Numbered from the stretch's first letter, positions 1 to 8,143 are shown. The stretch: DNA of 55,968 nucleotides from an uncultured Oscillospiraceae bacterium (GCA_904419145.1 CAJFQQ010000011.1:1-55968); one strand, 5' to 3'. Notes: generated by a model not told the origin, from the letters alone. Numbers and translations are program-made.

Positions 1-7
1 GCCAGGC

Positions 8-544
8 ATGGGACATATCTCACCTGTCACCATCGTCCAGGAGGCAAAACAGCATCCGGACAAGGTGTTCCATGCCAATGTTATCAGTGACGGTGACCCC
101 TTGGAGATTTACACCAGTCGGGACGGGGAAGTGATCTTCAAAAAGTATTCCCTGATGGGCGGGCTGGAGGATTTTGCCGCCCAGTTCTGCGAGACATTGA
201 GCAAGAGCACCGGCAATCTGGTGGCGGTCAGCGACCGGGATTCCATCATCGCCGTGGCCGGCGGCGGCAGGCGCGACCTGCTGGGAAAGCATCTGAGCGC
301 GGACATGGAGCAGATCATGGAGGAGCGGAAAATTTATCAGTTCCGTGCCGGGGACCGGGCCCTTTTTGTTACAGACACCGCCGACAAGTATACCGCCGCC
401 GTGGCCGCCCCCATCATCTCCGAGGGGGACGCCCTGGGCCTGGTGCTCTTCGTGGGTGAGGGCGACGGCAAGGTCACCGGCGACACCGAGTATAAGCTGG
501 CTCAGACCATTGCCGCTTTCCTGGGAAGGCATATGGAGGGCTGA
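8..544 (+). CDS. spoVT: SpoVT-like sporulation regulator (GAF/SpoVT-C domain), N-terminus abnormal or cut by window edge
   Basis: From the motif GDPLEIYTSRDGEVIFKKYS (about residues 29-48) to the end, the protein follows stage V sporulation protein T: the end of the AbrB-like swapped-hairpin domain, then a GAF-like SpoVT-C domain ending in AAFLGRHMEG. In this family the protein is a forespore transcription factor acting with sigma-G. The first 28 residues do not contain the usual AbrB core (GRxxIPKEIR), and I cannot find that core in any of the three forward frames. The length (178 aa) is normal, and the ATG lies close to where the family start is expected. The first bases may be contig-edge sequence with errors, or the N-terminus may really differ. 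A strong terminator follows 16 bases after the stop. Confidence 0.75.
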   Translation: MGHISPVTIVQEAKQHPDKVFHANVISDGDPLEIYTSRDGEVIFKKYSLMGGLEDFAAQFCETLSKSTGNLVAVSDRDSIIAVAGGGRRDLLGKHLSADMEQIMEERKIYQFRAGDRALFVTDTADKYTAAVAAPIISEGDALGLVLFVGEGDGKVTGDTEYKLAQTIAAFLGRHMEG

Positions 545-559
545 CTGCCATAAAAAAGG

Positions 560-598
560 AACAGCGGCGCTCTGCGCCGCTGTTCTCGTTTTGTCCTT
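560..598 (+). terminator. Intrinsic terminator after spoVT
   Basis: AACAGCGGCGC pairs with GCGCCGCTGTT around a 3-base loop (560-584), followed by a T-rich tract. It lies between the stop of the spoVT-like gene and the convergent hydroxy-acid oxidase gene. Confidence 0.85.
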
Positions 599-624
599 TT
601 GCTGTGATCCCGCTTCCAGCCATT

Positions 625-1638
625 TCACTGCCAGATGCACGCCCGGGTGATCTCCTCCACGGAGTGGACGCCGCACATGGACATGGCGTCCGCCAGCTCC
701 GCCCGGAGCTTCTCGGCATAGACCACAACGCCCTCTGCGCCGCCGCCATACACCGCAGTGACAAAGGGGCGGCCGATCAGAACGCCGTCTGCGCCCAGTG
801 CCAAGGCCTTAAAGATATCCATTCCCGCGCGGATACCGCCATCCACCAGCACCGTCATGTCATGGCCGACCGCATCGGCAATGGCCGGCAGCACCTCCGC
901 TGTGGCGGGGCACTGGTCCAGCACACGGCCGCCGTGGTTGGATACGACGATGGCCGCCGCGCCGGCCTCCGCCGCCTTCTCCGCGCCCCGGACCGTCATG
1001 ATGCCCTTTAAGATGAAGGGCCGTCCAGCATAGTCGATGATCTCCCGCAGCTCCGCCACGGTCTTGCTGCCCGCGGGCGGCGTACGGCCCTGGAGGAAGG
1101 GCAGCCCCGCGGCATCAATATCCATGGCCACCGCCACAGGGTCCGTATCCCGGACCAGATCCAGCTTTTCCATCAAAGTATCCCGGTCCCATGGTTTCAC
1201 CGTGGGGATCCCGGCGCCGCTGGCGGCGATCACCGCACAGGCGGACCGGAAGACCTGGGCATCCACGCCGTCGCCGGTAAAGGCGGCAAATCCGTTTTCC
1301 GCGCAGGCGGGCACCAGGATATTGTTGTACTCCAAGTCATCATATTTGTCCCCATAGTGGAGCTTTACTGCTCCCACGGGGGCCGCGAAAAACGGCACGG
1401 AAAACCGCCTGCCGAACAGGGTGACCGACGTGTCCGCCGCCTTGTTTTCGCAGATGGTATCCATGTTGACGCAGATCTCCTGCCACTTCTGATAATTGCG
1501 GATGGCGCCGGTGCCAAGGCCCTTGGCGCCGGGACCGGGCATGGTGTTTTTACAGGCCAGGCCGTTGCACACGGGGCACGCCTTGCAGTAGGGGCCGATA
1601 CAGGTGCGCGCGCTGGCCAGAACCTCCTGATATGTCAT
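625..1638 (-). CDS. FMN-dependent alpha-hydroxy-acid oxidizing protein (lactate/glycolate oxidase family)
   Basis: The 337-residue protein has the TIM-barrel layout of the FMN-dependent 2-hydroxy-acid dehydrogenase/oxidase family. Near the C-terminal half it carries the signature SNHGGRVLD, containing the active-site His and Arg, followed by VLVDGGIRAGMDIFKALALG and IGRPF of the phosphate-binding part. It starts with a cysteine cluster (CKACPVCNGLAC, residues about 18-29), common in anaerobic members and suggesting an Fe-S or metal site. It probably oxidises a 2-hydroxy acid such as lactate in the cytoplasm; the substrate is inferred. The start ATG has a strong SD (GGAGGAG) 5 bases upstream. 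It is monocistronic, with its own promoter at 1677-1705. Confidence 0.85.
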   Translation of the reverse strand: MTYQEVLASARTCIGPYCKACPVCNGLACKNTMPGPGAKGLGTGAIRNYQKWQEICVNMDTICENKAADTSVTLFGRRFSVPFFAAPVGAVKLHYGDKYDDLEYNNILVPACAENGFAAFTGDGVDAQVFRSACAVIAASGAGIPTVKPWDRDTLMEKLDLVRDTDPVAVAMDIDAAGLPFLQGRTPPAGSKTVAELREIIDYAGRPFILKGIMTVRGAEKAAEAGAAAIVVSNHGGRVLDQCPATAEVLPAIADAVGHDMTVLVDGGIRAGMDIFKALALGADGVLIGRPFVTAVYGGGAEGVVVYAEKLRAELADAMSMCGVHSVEEITRACIWQ

Positions 1639-1676
1639 GGGGATCTCCTCCTTTTCCCAGATCAGATTGTTTCCCT

Positions 1677-1705
1677 ATTGTACAAAATCTCTGTCCGCTT
1701 TGCAA
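1677..1705 (-). promoter_or_regulatory. Sigma-A-type promoter for the hydroxy-acid oxidase gene
   Basis: Read leftward: -35 TTGCAA (1700-1705), 17-base spacer, -10 TACAAT (1677-1682), about 40 bases before the start codon. Confidence 0.6.
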
Positions 1706-1809
1706 GCAATGGAAAAATTTTCTCAAATCCATTGGAACATCTCCGCTCCGGCTGCGTCCTGTATGGTAGAACCCTCTGTGTCACAGAGGAGCAAGGAGGA
1801 AGAGATACG

Positions 1810-2709
1810 ATGAAAAGAACGGGATGCCTGGGGCTTCTGCTGGCCCTGATGCTGCTGCTCACCGCCTGCAGCAGCGGCGCGGGGGACAGCAGCGCCGGCT
1901 CTGACTACGGCAATGTGGACACTGCCGGCGACAGCTGGGAGATGCAGGGCGCTGAAACCGCCGGCGGCGAGACCGGCACGGTCTCTCCCACTGCCGCCAA
2001 CCCCTCCGGAGACAAGATGATCTACACGGCAAATCTGATCGTGGAGACCACCAGCTTTGACAGCGCCGCTCAGGCCCTGGCCCAGGCCACAGAGGCCCTG
2101 AGCGGATACTTTGAGGATCAGCACACTACCAACACCGGCAGCTATCGCTACGCCAGCTACACCGTTCGTATTCCGGCGGAACACTTCCAGGAGTTTCTCA
2201 GCCAGGTGGGGCAGATCTGCCACGTGCTGGACAGCAGTCAAAACGCCGAGGACGTCAGTGAGGCCTACTACGACATCGAGGCCCGCCTCACCACCCAGCG
2301 GACCAAGCTGGAGCGGCTCCAGGCCCTTCTGGGTCAGGCGGAGGATATGACCGATATCATTACCATCGAATCGGCCATCAGCGAGACAGAGCTGGAGATC
2401 GAGCGGCTCACCGGGAGCCTCCGGGACTACGACAGCCGCATCCAATACGCCACAGTCACCATCTCCCTCAGCGAGGTGGCCCGGCTCTCCAACACGGAGG
2501 AGCCTGCCGTTACCTTCGGTGCACGGCTGGGAAACGCCTTTCTCAGCGCCTGCCGGGGCTTTGTCGACTTCCTGGAGAACTTGGCGGTGTTCCTGGCCCG
2601 CAGTTGGATCATCCTGTTGATCCTGGCAGGCGGGACGGCGGCAGCCGTCGTCATCCTGCGCCGGCGGAAGGGGAAAAATCATGACGGCGGCGACAGCAGC
2701 AAGGCTTGA
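1810..2709 (+). CDS. DUF4349 domain-containing lipoprotein
   Basis: Starting at this ATG (SD AAGGAGG at 1793-1799), the protein opens with a lipoprotein signal peptide: MKR, a hydrophobic run, and the lipobox LLTACSS with the lipidated Cys at about residue 19. A low-complexity Ser/Gly/Ala linker follows. A DUF4349 domain runs from about residue 75 to 220, containing a coiled-coil stretch rich in Leu/Glu/Arg (RTKLERLQALLGQ and later ETELEIERL). The C-terminus is a transmembrane helix (SWIILLILAGGTAAAVVIL) and a basic tail. The protein is thus anchored at both ends on the outer face of the membrane. DUF4349 proteins have no settled function. A longer in-frame reading upstream (from 1357) lacks an SD and overlaps the oppositely coded oxidase, so it was not used. 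Confidence 0.85.
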   Translation: MKRTGCLGLLLALMLLLTACSSGAGDSSAGSDYGNVDTAGDSWEMQGAETAGGETGTVSPTAANPSGDKMIYTANLIVETTSFDSAAQALAQATEALSGYFEDQHTTNTGSYRYASYTVRIPAEHFQEFLSQVGQICHVLDSSQNAEDVSEAYYDIEARLTTQRTKLERLQALLGQAEDMTDIITIESAISETELEIERLTGSLRDYDSRIQYATVTISLSEVARLSNTEEPAVTFGARLGNAFLSACRGFVDFLENLAVFLARSWIILLILAGGTAAAVVILRRRKGKNHDGGDSSKA

Positions 2710-2736
2710 CTGCCCCCGGCCTCTGTGTGGTATACT
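2706..2736 (+). promoter_or_regulatory. Probable promoter for the MBL-fold hydrolase
   Basis: TTGACT (2706-2711) overlaps the stop of the preceding gene, and TATACT lies at 2731-2736. The spacer is 19 bases, longer than optimal, so the promoter may need help or be weak. Confidence 0.45.
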
Positions 2737-2777
2737 AGCGGTATCAGACCATCCAGCGAGGAAAGGAGTATGATACA

Positions 2778-3392
2778 ATGATCATTACATGGCTGGGCCA
2801 CTCCTGTTTTGCCCTGGAGAGCGGCGGATACCGGGTTGTGATAGACCCCTACCAGGGGGTGGAGGGCCTGCCGGACACCTCCACCGAGGCCAACGCCGTC
2901 TATTGCAGCCACCAGCACGGCGACCACGCCTATACCCAGGGCGTCCGCATCACAGAGAAAGCCCCCTCCCCCTTCTCTGTCCGTGAGGTAGCCACCTGCC
3001 ACGACGACCAGGGCGGCAGCCTCCGGGGGCCCAACACGGTTCGCTGCTTTACCGCCGAGGGGCTCACGGTGGCACACTTGGGGGATCTGGGCCACCGGCT
3101 GACGGCGGCACAGGTGGAGGCCATCGGCCCCTGCGACGCCCTGCTCCTTCCCGTGGGCGGCTACTACACCATCGACGCGCCCACCGCCAAGGCGGTGGCG
3201 GAGCAGCTCCGTCCCCGGGTCATTATCCCCATGCACTACCGCTTTGGCACCCACGGTCTGCCGGTGATCGGCACGGTGGAGGACTTCACCTCCCTCTATC
3301 CGCCCCAGCAGGTCCACGTATACGACACCAGCACCTTCTCGCTCACCGCGGACACCGCGCCCCAGGTGGCTGTGCTGGCCTACGGAAAATAA
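2778..3392 (+). CDS. MBL-fold metal-dependent hydrolase (UlaG-like/UPF0173-like)
   Basis: The 204-residue protein has a compact metallo-beta-lactamase fold. It opens with the strand MIITWLGHSCFALE. The metal-binding motif SHQHGDHAY lies at about residues 43-51, a later Asp ligand in HLGDLGH at about residue 100, and a terminal His in IIPMHYR at about residue 153. This pattern matches the L-ascorbate-6-phosphate lactonase-like and UPF0173 group of cytoplasmic hydrolases. The substrate cannot be read from the sequence. SD AAAGGAG precedes the ATG. It is transcribed toward the DUF6512 gene, which starts 68 bases later behind a hairpin. Confidence 0.85.
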   Translation: MIITWLGHSCFALESGGYRVVIDPYQGVEGLPDTSTEANAVYCSHQHGDHAYTQGVRITEKAPSPFSVREVATCHDDQGGSLRGPNTVRCFTAEGLTVAHLGDLGHRLTAAQVEAIGPCDALLLPVGGYYTIDAPTAKAVAEQLRPRVIIPMHYRFGTHGLPVIGTVEDFTSLYPPQQVHVYDTSTFSLTADTAPQVAVLAYGK

Positions 3393-3412
3393 CCTCCCAC
3401 TGTATAGGACGG

Positions 3413-3452
3413 CCCTCCATTGGCGTATACTTGAAAAAACGCCGATGGAGGG
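3413..3452 (+). promoter_or_regulatory. Hairpin that sequesters the SD of the next gene
   Basis: CCCTCCATTGGCGT (3413-3426) pairs with ACGCCGATGGAGGG (3439-3452) with one mismatch or wobble. The right arm contains the GGAGGG ribosome-binding site of the gene starting at 3461. No T-run follows, so it is not a terminator. It looks able to control translation start. Confidence 0.6.
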
Positions 3453-3460
3453 CTGATACC

Positions 3461-3994
3461 ATGTATAAGAGACTGCGCCGGTGGGAGATCGCCGGCTTTC
3501 TCCTGACCGGCATCGCCGGCCCCCTGCTCCACTTCACTTACCGCTGGAGCGGGGAGAACCGGATCGTCGCCGCTTTCTCTGCCGTCAATGAGTCCACCTG
3601 GGAACATATGAAGCTGCTCTTTGTGCCGGTGTTTCTCTTCTCCCTGGTGGAGATGGTTGTCCTGACGGGGCGGTACCGGAATCTTCTGGCCGCGAAACTG
3701 ACGGCCACTCTGCTGGGGCTCGCGGCGATCCCCGTCCTGTTCTATACGTATACCGGCATCTGGGGCCGGAGCAGCATGGCCGCAGATATCGCCATCTTCT
3801 ATATTGCCGCCGCCCTGGTCTACTGGTGCGGATACAAATTTCTGGAGAAGGGGCGGCTGGGAGGCGGCGCCCTGCAGATCGCCAGCCTGCTGATCCTGTG
3901 GGGCCTTGCTTTCCTGATGGTCTGGTTCACCTATGTCCCGCCCCACATCGCCCTGTTTCAGGACCCGGTCACCGGGCTGTACGGCATCCCATAA
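3461..3994 (+). CDS. DUF6512 family integral membrane protein
   Basis: The 177-residue hydrophobic protein has about five or six membrane segments (for example WEIAGFLLTGIAGPLLHF, LLFVPVFLFSLVEMVVL, IASLLILWGLAFLMVWF). The conserved-looking NESTWEHMKLLFVP stretch at about residues 43-56 is typical of DUF6512. The function is unknown. I chose the ATG at 3461 because GGAGGG lies 8 bases upstream; an alternative TTG at 3431 lies inside the hairpin loop with no SD. The gene is followed immediately by a bidirectional terminator. Confidence 0.75.
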   Translation: MYKRLRRWEIAGFLLTGIAGPLLHFTYRWSGENRIVAAFSAVNESTWEHMKLLFVPVFLFSLVEMVVLTGRYRNLLAAKLTATLLGLAAIPVLFYTYTGIWGRSSMAADIAIFYIAAALVYWCGYKFLEKGRLGGGALQIASLLILWGLAFLMVWFTYVPPHIALFQDPVTGLYGIP

Positions 3995-3997
3995 AAA

Positions 3998-4028
3998 AGC
4001 CCCGCTGTGGATGCACAGCGGGGCTTTT
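3998..4028. terminator. Bidirectional intrinsic terminator
   Basis: GCCCCGCTGTG (3999-4009) pairs with CACAGCGGGGC (4014-4024). There is an A-tract on the left and a T-tract on the right, so it serves both convergent neighbours. Confidence 0.9.
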
Positions 4029-4032
4029 CCAG

Positions 4033-4383
4033 TTACAGGTCCTTCAAGATCTCAGCGCGCTTGGCCTCGTACTCCTCCTTGGTAATGAGCCCCCGGTCGT
4101 AGAGGCTCCGGGCTTCCTCCAGCCGCTGCTCCACCGAGGGCTGGCCGCCCGCTGGCTGTCCGTCATCCTCCATCACGATCTCATGGCTGGCAACCCCTTT
4201 CTTGCCAAAGGCGTTGATGCCATTGGTCACCGTGATGGCTACAGCGATGAGCGTCCAGAAGATGCCGAAGGGGCCAAAGGTCGGAATCACCACAAACAGG
4301 CCAATGCCCACAAAGATGAGCCCTGTCACAAATCCCATGGTGGACTGGGTCTTTCCCGGCTTCACTTTGATATTACGTCTCAT
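4033..4383 (-). CDS. Small membrane protein with C-terminal SHOCT domain
   Basis: The 116-residue protein has a short basic N-terminus and then two hydrophobic segments (about residues 17-34 and 38-57), making a membrane hairpin. After a charged linker, a C-terminal SHOCT motif follows (RLEEARSLYDRGLITKEEYE, about residues 86-105, then KRAEILKDL). SHOCT domains are short helical modules found at the ends of many bacterial proteins, and they are proposed to mediate oligomerisation or nucleic-acid contacts. No specific function can be assigned. SD AAAGGAG lies upstream of the ATG. It sits downstream of the PFL-family gene on the same strand with an 80-base gap. Confidence 0.8.
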   Translation of the reverse strand: MRRNIKVKPGKTQSTMGFVTGLIFVGIGLFVVIPTFGPFGIFWTLIAVAITVTNGINAFGKKGVASHEIVMEDDGQPAGGQPSVEQRLEEARSLYDRGLITKEEYEAKRAEILKDL

Positions 4384-4463
4384 GCGGGTATCTCCTTTCT
4401 GTCCGCCTCCGGCGGGCCGGGGCGGTCGGAATGATCCAGGCAGCCCTGCTTTCCCCCACTCTG

Positions 4464-5822
4464 TCAGTTTTTCAAGCTCTGAAGCGGCGCAGGGATCCGG
4501 CCGCCCCGGGCAATAAAGCCTGCACTGGAGGCGGCGTGGACCGGCATCACCGGGGCACTGCCCAGAAGTCCCCCCATCTCCATCATATCCCCCACCTTGG
4601 CGCCGGGCACCGGGATGATGCGCACGGCGGTGGTCTTACTATTCACCATCCCCACCGCCGCCTCGTCGGCAATGATGGCGCTGATGGTGTCGGCGCTGGT
4701 ATCCCCGGGGACCGCGATCATATCAAGGCCCACAGAGCAGACGCAGGTCATGGCCTCCAGCTTGTCGATGGTCAGCGTCCCCTCCAGGGCCGCTGCGATC
4801 ATGCCCTCGTCCTCACTGACGGGGATGAAGGCGCCGGAGAGGCCGCCCACATGGCCGCTGGCCATGACGCCGCCCTTTTTCACCGCGTCGTTGAGCAGGG
4901 CCAGGGCAGCGGTGGTGCCGTGGGTGCCGCAGACCTCCAGCCCCATTTCCTCCAGGATCCGGGCCACGCTGTCCCCAATGGCCGGGGTGGGCGCCAGGGA
5001 CAGATCCACGATCCCGAAGGGCACCCCCAGGCGGCTGCTGGCCTCCCGGGCCACCAGCTGGCCCATGCGGGTCACCTGGAAGGCGGTCTTTTTCACCGTC
5101 TCCGCCACCACGTCAAAGGGCGCGCCCTTCACCCCCTGGAGGGCGTGATAGACCACGCCGGGTCCGGAGACGCCCACGTTGATGACGCACTCCCCCTCCC
5201 CGACGCCGTGGAAGGCGCCAGCCATGAAGGGGTTGTCCTCCACTGCGTTGCAGAACACCACCAGCTTGGCGCAGCCAAGGCCCTGGCTGTCCCGGGTCCG
5301 CTCCGATGTGGCCTTGATGATCCGGCCCATCTCCGCCACCGCGTCCATGTTGATCCCCGCCCGGGTGGAGCCGATATTCACCGAGGAGCAGACAAACTCC
5401 GTCTGGGCCAGTGCCTCGGGAATGGCGGCGATGAGCTTTCGGTCGCCGGTGGTGAAGCCCTTCTGCACCAGGGCGGAAAAGCCGCCGATGAAATTCACGC
5501 CGCAGGTCTTGGCCGCGCTGTCCATGGCCACGGCAAAGGGCACGTAGTCCTCCGTCTCACAGGACTCCGCCACCATGGACATGGGGGTCACGGAAATGCG
5601 CTTATTCACGATGGGGATGCCGAGCTCCCGCTCGATGTCCTCCCCGGTTTTGACCAGGTTCTCCGCCTTTTTGCAGATCTTGTCATAAATCTTCTCACAG
5701 CATCGCCTGGCATCCGGATGGCCGCAGTCCCGCAGGGAGATCCCCATGGTGATGGTGCGGATATCCAGGTGCTGCTTGTCGATCATTTCAATGGTTTCCA
5801 GGATATTCTTCTGATTGAGCAT
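4464..5822 (-). CDS. PFL family protein (UPF0210)
   Basis: The 452-residue protein matches the UPF0210/PFL family (DUF711-like, related to the glycyl-radical enzyme fold but lacking a clear catalytic function). It opens with [14 protein letters not shown] and the conserved stretch [15 protein letters not shown]. It later has [17 protein letters not shown] and [12 protein letters not shown], and ends in a Gly/Ala-rich segment. Family length is about 450, so it is complete. It follows the ACT-domain gene on the same strand; this ACT plus UPF0210 pairing is widely conserved in Firmicutes and suggests that a small ligand sensed by the ACT protein is tied to this enzyme. The substrate is unknown. 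Confidence 0.88.
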   Translation of the reverse strand: MLNQKNILETIEMIDKQHLDIRTITMGISLRDCGHPDARRCCEKIYDKICKKAENLVKTGEDIERELGIPIVNKRISVTPMSMVAESCETEDYVPFAVAMDSAAKTCGVNFIGGFSALVQKGFTTGDRKLIAAIPEALAQTEFVCSSVNIGSTRAGINMDAVAEMGRIIKATSERTRDSQGLGCAKLVVFCNAVEDNPFMAGAFHGVGEGECVINVGVSGPGVVYHALQGVKGAPFDVVAETVKKTAFQVTRMGQLVAREASSRLGVPFGIVDLSLAPTPAIGDSVARILEEMGLEVCGTHGTTAALALLNDAVKKGGVMASGHVGGLSGAFIPVSEDEGMIAAALEGTLTIDKLEAMTCVCSVGLDMIAVPGDTSADTISAIIADEAAVGMVNSKTTAVRIIPVPGAKVGDMMEMGGLLGSAPVMPVHAASSAGFIARGGRIPAPLQSLKN

Positions 5823-5906
5823 AGCTAGGCCTCATTTCTTTTATGGTTGGGGGCTCACCGTGCAATTCCCCGCCGCGCGGATCGGATTTTGCCGCGCAAA
5901 ATCTGC

Positions 5907-5937
5907 GCACAAGCTGTAACTGTGTTACAGTTTGTGC
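5907..5937 (-). other. Intercistronic hairpin at the end of the ACT gene
   Basis: GCACAAGCTGTAAC pairs with GTTACAGTTTGTGC (14 bp, one G-T pair, 3-base loop). The stop codon of the ACT-protein gene lies inside the stem. A second small stem (GATTTTGC/GCAAAATC, 5885-5903) follows. There is no T-run, so these are more likely mRNA processing or stability elements than a terminator. Confidence 0.5.
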
Positions 5938-6194
5938 ATGGCGTCAAAGATGTCCTCCCGCTGGACCCGGATGGACAGATGGCGCTCCGCACCATAGTCG
6001 CTCATCTGCTTCACCAGCTCCCCGAACTCCACTGTGGCCTGGGAGGGGTCCACCACCATGGTCATGGTGAAGTACCCCTGGAGGACGGTCTGGCTGATAT
6101 CCAGAATATTGATGTTGTAGTGGGACAGGCGGGTGCACACGCCGCCGATGATGCCCACGGTATCCTTGCCGGTGACGGTTACGATGGCTCTCAT
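5925..6194 (-). CDS. ACT domain-containing protein (UPF0237)
   Basis: This 89-residue protein is a single ACT domain of the UPF0237 family. Its first strand-helix is MRAIVTVTGKDTVGIIGGVC, with the ligand-loop Gly residues, followed by YNINILDISQTVLQGYFTM. ACT domains bind amino acids or similar small molecules, usually as dimers. The pterin- or amino-acid-sensing role often proposed for this family is not proven. It is the typical upstream partner of the UPF0210 gene, about 100 bases away on the same strand. The ATG is preceded by AAGGAGAAAA. It is probably co-transcribed from mtaB through the HD-domain gene. Confidence 0.87.
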   Translation of the reverse strand: MRAIVTVTGKDTVGIIGGVCTRLSHYNINILDISQTVLQGYFTMTMVVDPSQATVEFGELVKQMSDYGAERHLSIRVQREDIFDAMHKL

Positions 6195-6239
6195 AGTCGT
6201 TTTCTCCTTCTGTTTCTGCGGCGGAGTGCCGCCGCGTGT

Positions 6240-6812
6240 TTATTTCAATTCATCCAGGGTCAGGCCGAAGGCCGCGCCGAAGTGCTTCAGGAAGTAACCC
6301 ACCTCCGGCAGCTCCATCCGCTCCAGCGCCGCCAGGGTCTCCTGGGCGGCCTGGGAGAACTCCCCGTTGCCGGCCTCCACTTCCTCCATGCACTTGATGT
6401 AGGCGGCCAGCTTGTCCGCCGCCTTCACCAGCCGGTGGATCTCCTCCCCCTCGCCGTGGAGCAGGGGAGCGTAGGCGCCCTGCATCTCCTCCGGCAGCAT
6501 GCCCAGAAGCTTGTCCGCCGCCACGCTCTCCACCTGGCGGTAGGCCTCCAGGATAGCGGGATTATAATATTTGATGGGGGTGGGCAGGTCCCCGGTAAAG
6601 ATCTCCGTAGCGTCGTGGAACAGGGCCGCCGCGGCACAGGCGTTGGGGTCGCAGTCCTCCCCGAACACATCCCGCCGGATGACCCCCAGGGCGTGGGCCA
6701 GCACCGCCACCATGTGGCTGTGCTCCTGGATGTTCTCCGTTACCGTGCTGCGCATCAGCGACCAGCGGTCGATATACTTCATCCGAGAGATATAGGCAAA
6801 AAAGTTATACAT
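6240..6812 (-). CDS. yfbR: YfbR-like 5'-deoxynucleotidase (HD domain)
   Basis: The 190-residue HD-domain phosphohydrolase resembles YfbR, which dephosphorylates deoxyribonucleoside 5'-monophosphates. Visible motifs are MYNFFAYISRMKYIDRWSLM, the first metal His in ENIQEHSHMVAVLAHAL (about residues 25-41), the HD pair in ALFHDATEIFTGDLPTPIKY (about residues 63-82), and a late Asp in VKAADKLAAYIKC. I set the start at the ATG that overlaps the stop of mtaB by 8 bases (ATGTATAA). This indicates translational coupling and matches the family N-terminus. A longer frame extends 50 residues upstream but reads through mtaB. Confidence 0.87.
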   Translation of the reverse strand: MYNFFAYISRMKYIDRWSLMRSTVTENIQEHSHMVAVLAHALGVIRRDVFGEDCDPNACAAAALFHDATEIFTGDLPTPIKYYNPAILEAYRQVESVAADKLLGMLPEEMQGAYAPLLHGEGEEIHRLVKAADKLAAYIKCMEEVEAGNGEFSQAAQETLAALERMELPEVGYFLKHFGAAFGLTLDELK

Positions 6813-8100
6813 CCGTCTCCTCCAGCTCTCCCACCAGCAGAGTCCCCTGCACGCCGGTGATTTTGGTCCGCCGCACCTGGTTATGCAAGTTCTGTCCCTT
6901 TGCACCCACCAGGATATAATTGGGGGCATGGCCGGTCCAGAGGCCCTCCGCCTCCTGCTCATAGAGCACGGGATAGGTCTCCCCCACGCAGCCGCTGAGA
7001 TAGCGCCGGTTCAGCGCCGCCGCCACCTCCGCTGCCCGGGCGGAGCGCTCCTCCTTCACCGCCTTCGGCACCTGCTCCATCTTCGCCGCCGGGGTCCCGG
7101 TGCGGATGGAGTAGGGGAAAATATGCATCTCCGCAAAGCCGCAGGCGCGGACAAACTCCAGGGTCTGCGCAAACTCCGCCTCCGTCTCCCCGGGGAACCC
7201 CACGATCAGGTCCGTGGTGACGGCGGGGCGGGGAAAGTATACGTTGAGTAATTCAACGCTTTTTTTATACCGATCGGTGTCATATTTTCGATTCATCCGG
7301 CGCAGCGTGTCGTCACAGCCGGACTGCATGGACAGGTGGAAGTGGGGGCACAGCCCCGGCAGCGCCGCCGCCCGGCGGCAGAAATCCTCCGTGATGGTCC
7401 GGGGCTCCAGGCTGCCCAGGCGGATGCGCATCTCCCCCGCCTGAGCGCTGACCGCCTCCAGCAGGTCGATGAGGCTCTCCCCGGTTTTCAGGTCCTGGCC
7501 CCAGGAGGAGATCTCAATGCCTGTGAGAACGATCTCCTTGTACCCCTCGTTTCGCAGCAGTGCCGTCTGTTCCGCCGCATCCTGGATGGACAGGGAGCGG
7601 ACAGGCCCCCGGGCATAGGGGATGATGCAGTAGGAGCAGAAGTTGACGCAGCCGTCCTCCACCTTCAGCATGGCCCGGGTGCGCTTTGCCATCCCCCCGG
7701 CGGGCAGTACCTCAAAGGAGCGGCGCCGCATGGCCTGATCCACCGCCAGCACCGGCTCCTTCTCCCGCACCGCGTGCTCCAGCAGATCCAGGAACGCCAT
7801 CCGGTCTCCGGTGCCGGAGATGAGGTCCACGTCCAGGTCCCGAATCTGCTCCGGCTTGGTCTGGGCGTAGCACCCGCACACCGCCACCACCGCCCCGGGG
7901 CTCTGACGCCGGGCCCGGCGGATCATCTGCCGGGATTTCTTGTCGCTGACCGCAGTGACCGTGCAAGTATTCACCACATAGGCGTCCGCCTGGTCCTCAA
8001 AGTCCACCAGGGTATGGCCCCTGGCCGTCAGCTCCTGTTCCATGGCCTGGGTCTCATACTGGTTGACCTTGCACCCCAGGGTATAAATCGCAATCTTCAG
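6805..8100 (-). CDS. mtaB: tRNA t6A37 methylthiotransferase MtaB, apparent CTG start
   Basis: This is a radical SAM methylthiotransferase that converts t6A37 to ms2t6A37 in tRNA. Counting from position 8100, the N-terminal UPF0004 domain begins KIAIYTLGCKVNQYETQAM, with Cys ligands here and in VVNTCTV and CGCYAQ. The radical SAM motif is CVNFCSYCIIPYARG (CxxxCxxC). The SPASM-independent TRAM domain is at the C-terminus (YPVLYEQEAEGLWTGHAPNY). The family N-terminus lies upstream of the first ATG (8043). The in-frame stop TAA is nine codons before CTG 8100, and the only plausible initiator between them is that CTG, with AAGGGGGG about 8-9 bases before it. No ATG, GTG or TTG exists in the interval. 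Length from CTG is 431 aa, normal for MtaB. Confidence 0.88.
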   Translation of the reverse strand: MKIAIYTLGCKVNQYETQAMEQELTARGHTLVDFEDQADAYVVNTCTVTAVSDKKSRQMIRRARRQSPGAVVAVCGCYAQTKPEQIRDLDVDLISGTGDRMAFLDLLEHAVREKEPVLAVDQAMRRRSFEVLPAGGMAKRTRAMLKVEDGCVNFCSYCIIPYARGPVRSLSIQDAAEQTALLRNEGYKEIVLTGIEISSWGQDLKTGESLIDLLEAVSAQAGEMRIRLGSLEPRTITEDFCRRAAALPGLCPHFHLSMQSGCDDTLRRMNRKYDTDRYKKSVELLNVYFPRPAVTTDLIVGFPGETEAEFAQTLEFVRACGFAEMHIFPYSIRTGTPAAKMEQVPKAVKEERSARAAEVAAALNRRYLSGCVGETYPVLYEQEAEGLWTGHAPNYILVGAKGQNLHNQVRRTKITGVQGTLLVGELEETDV

Positions 8101-8114
8101 TCCCGGCGCCCCCC

Positions 8115-8143
8115 TTGCCTTTTACACGGATTCCCGCTATAAT
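8115..8143 (+). promoter_or_regulatory. Sigma-A-type promoter for the cysteine desulfurase
   Basis: TTGCCT (8115-8120), 17-base spacer, TATAAT (8138-8143). It lies in the 153-base divergent region between mtaB and the desulfurase gene. Confidence 0.7.

Noticed and set aside
1357-1809. N-terminal extension of the DUF4349 lipoprotein gene
   Set aside because: The lipoprotein signal and a strong SD mark the start at 1810; the extension would overlap the oppositely coded oxidase gene and bury the signal peptide.
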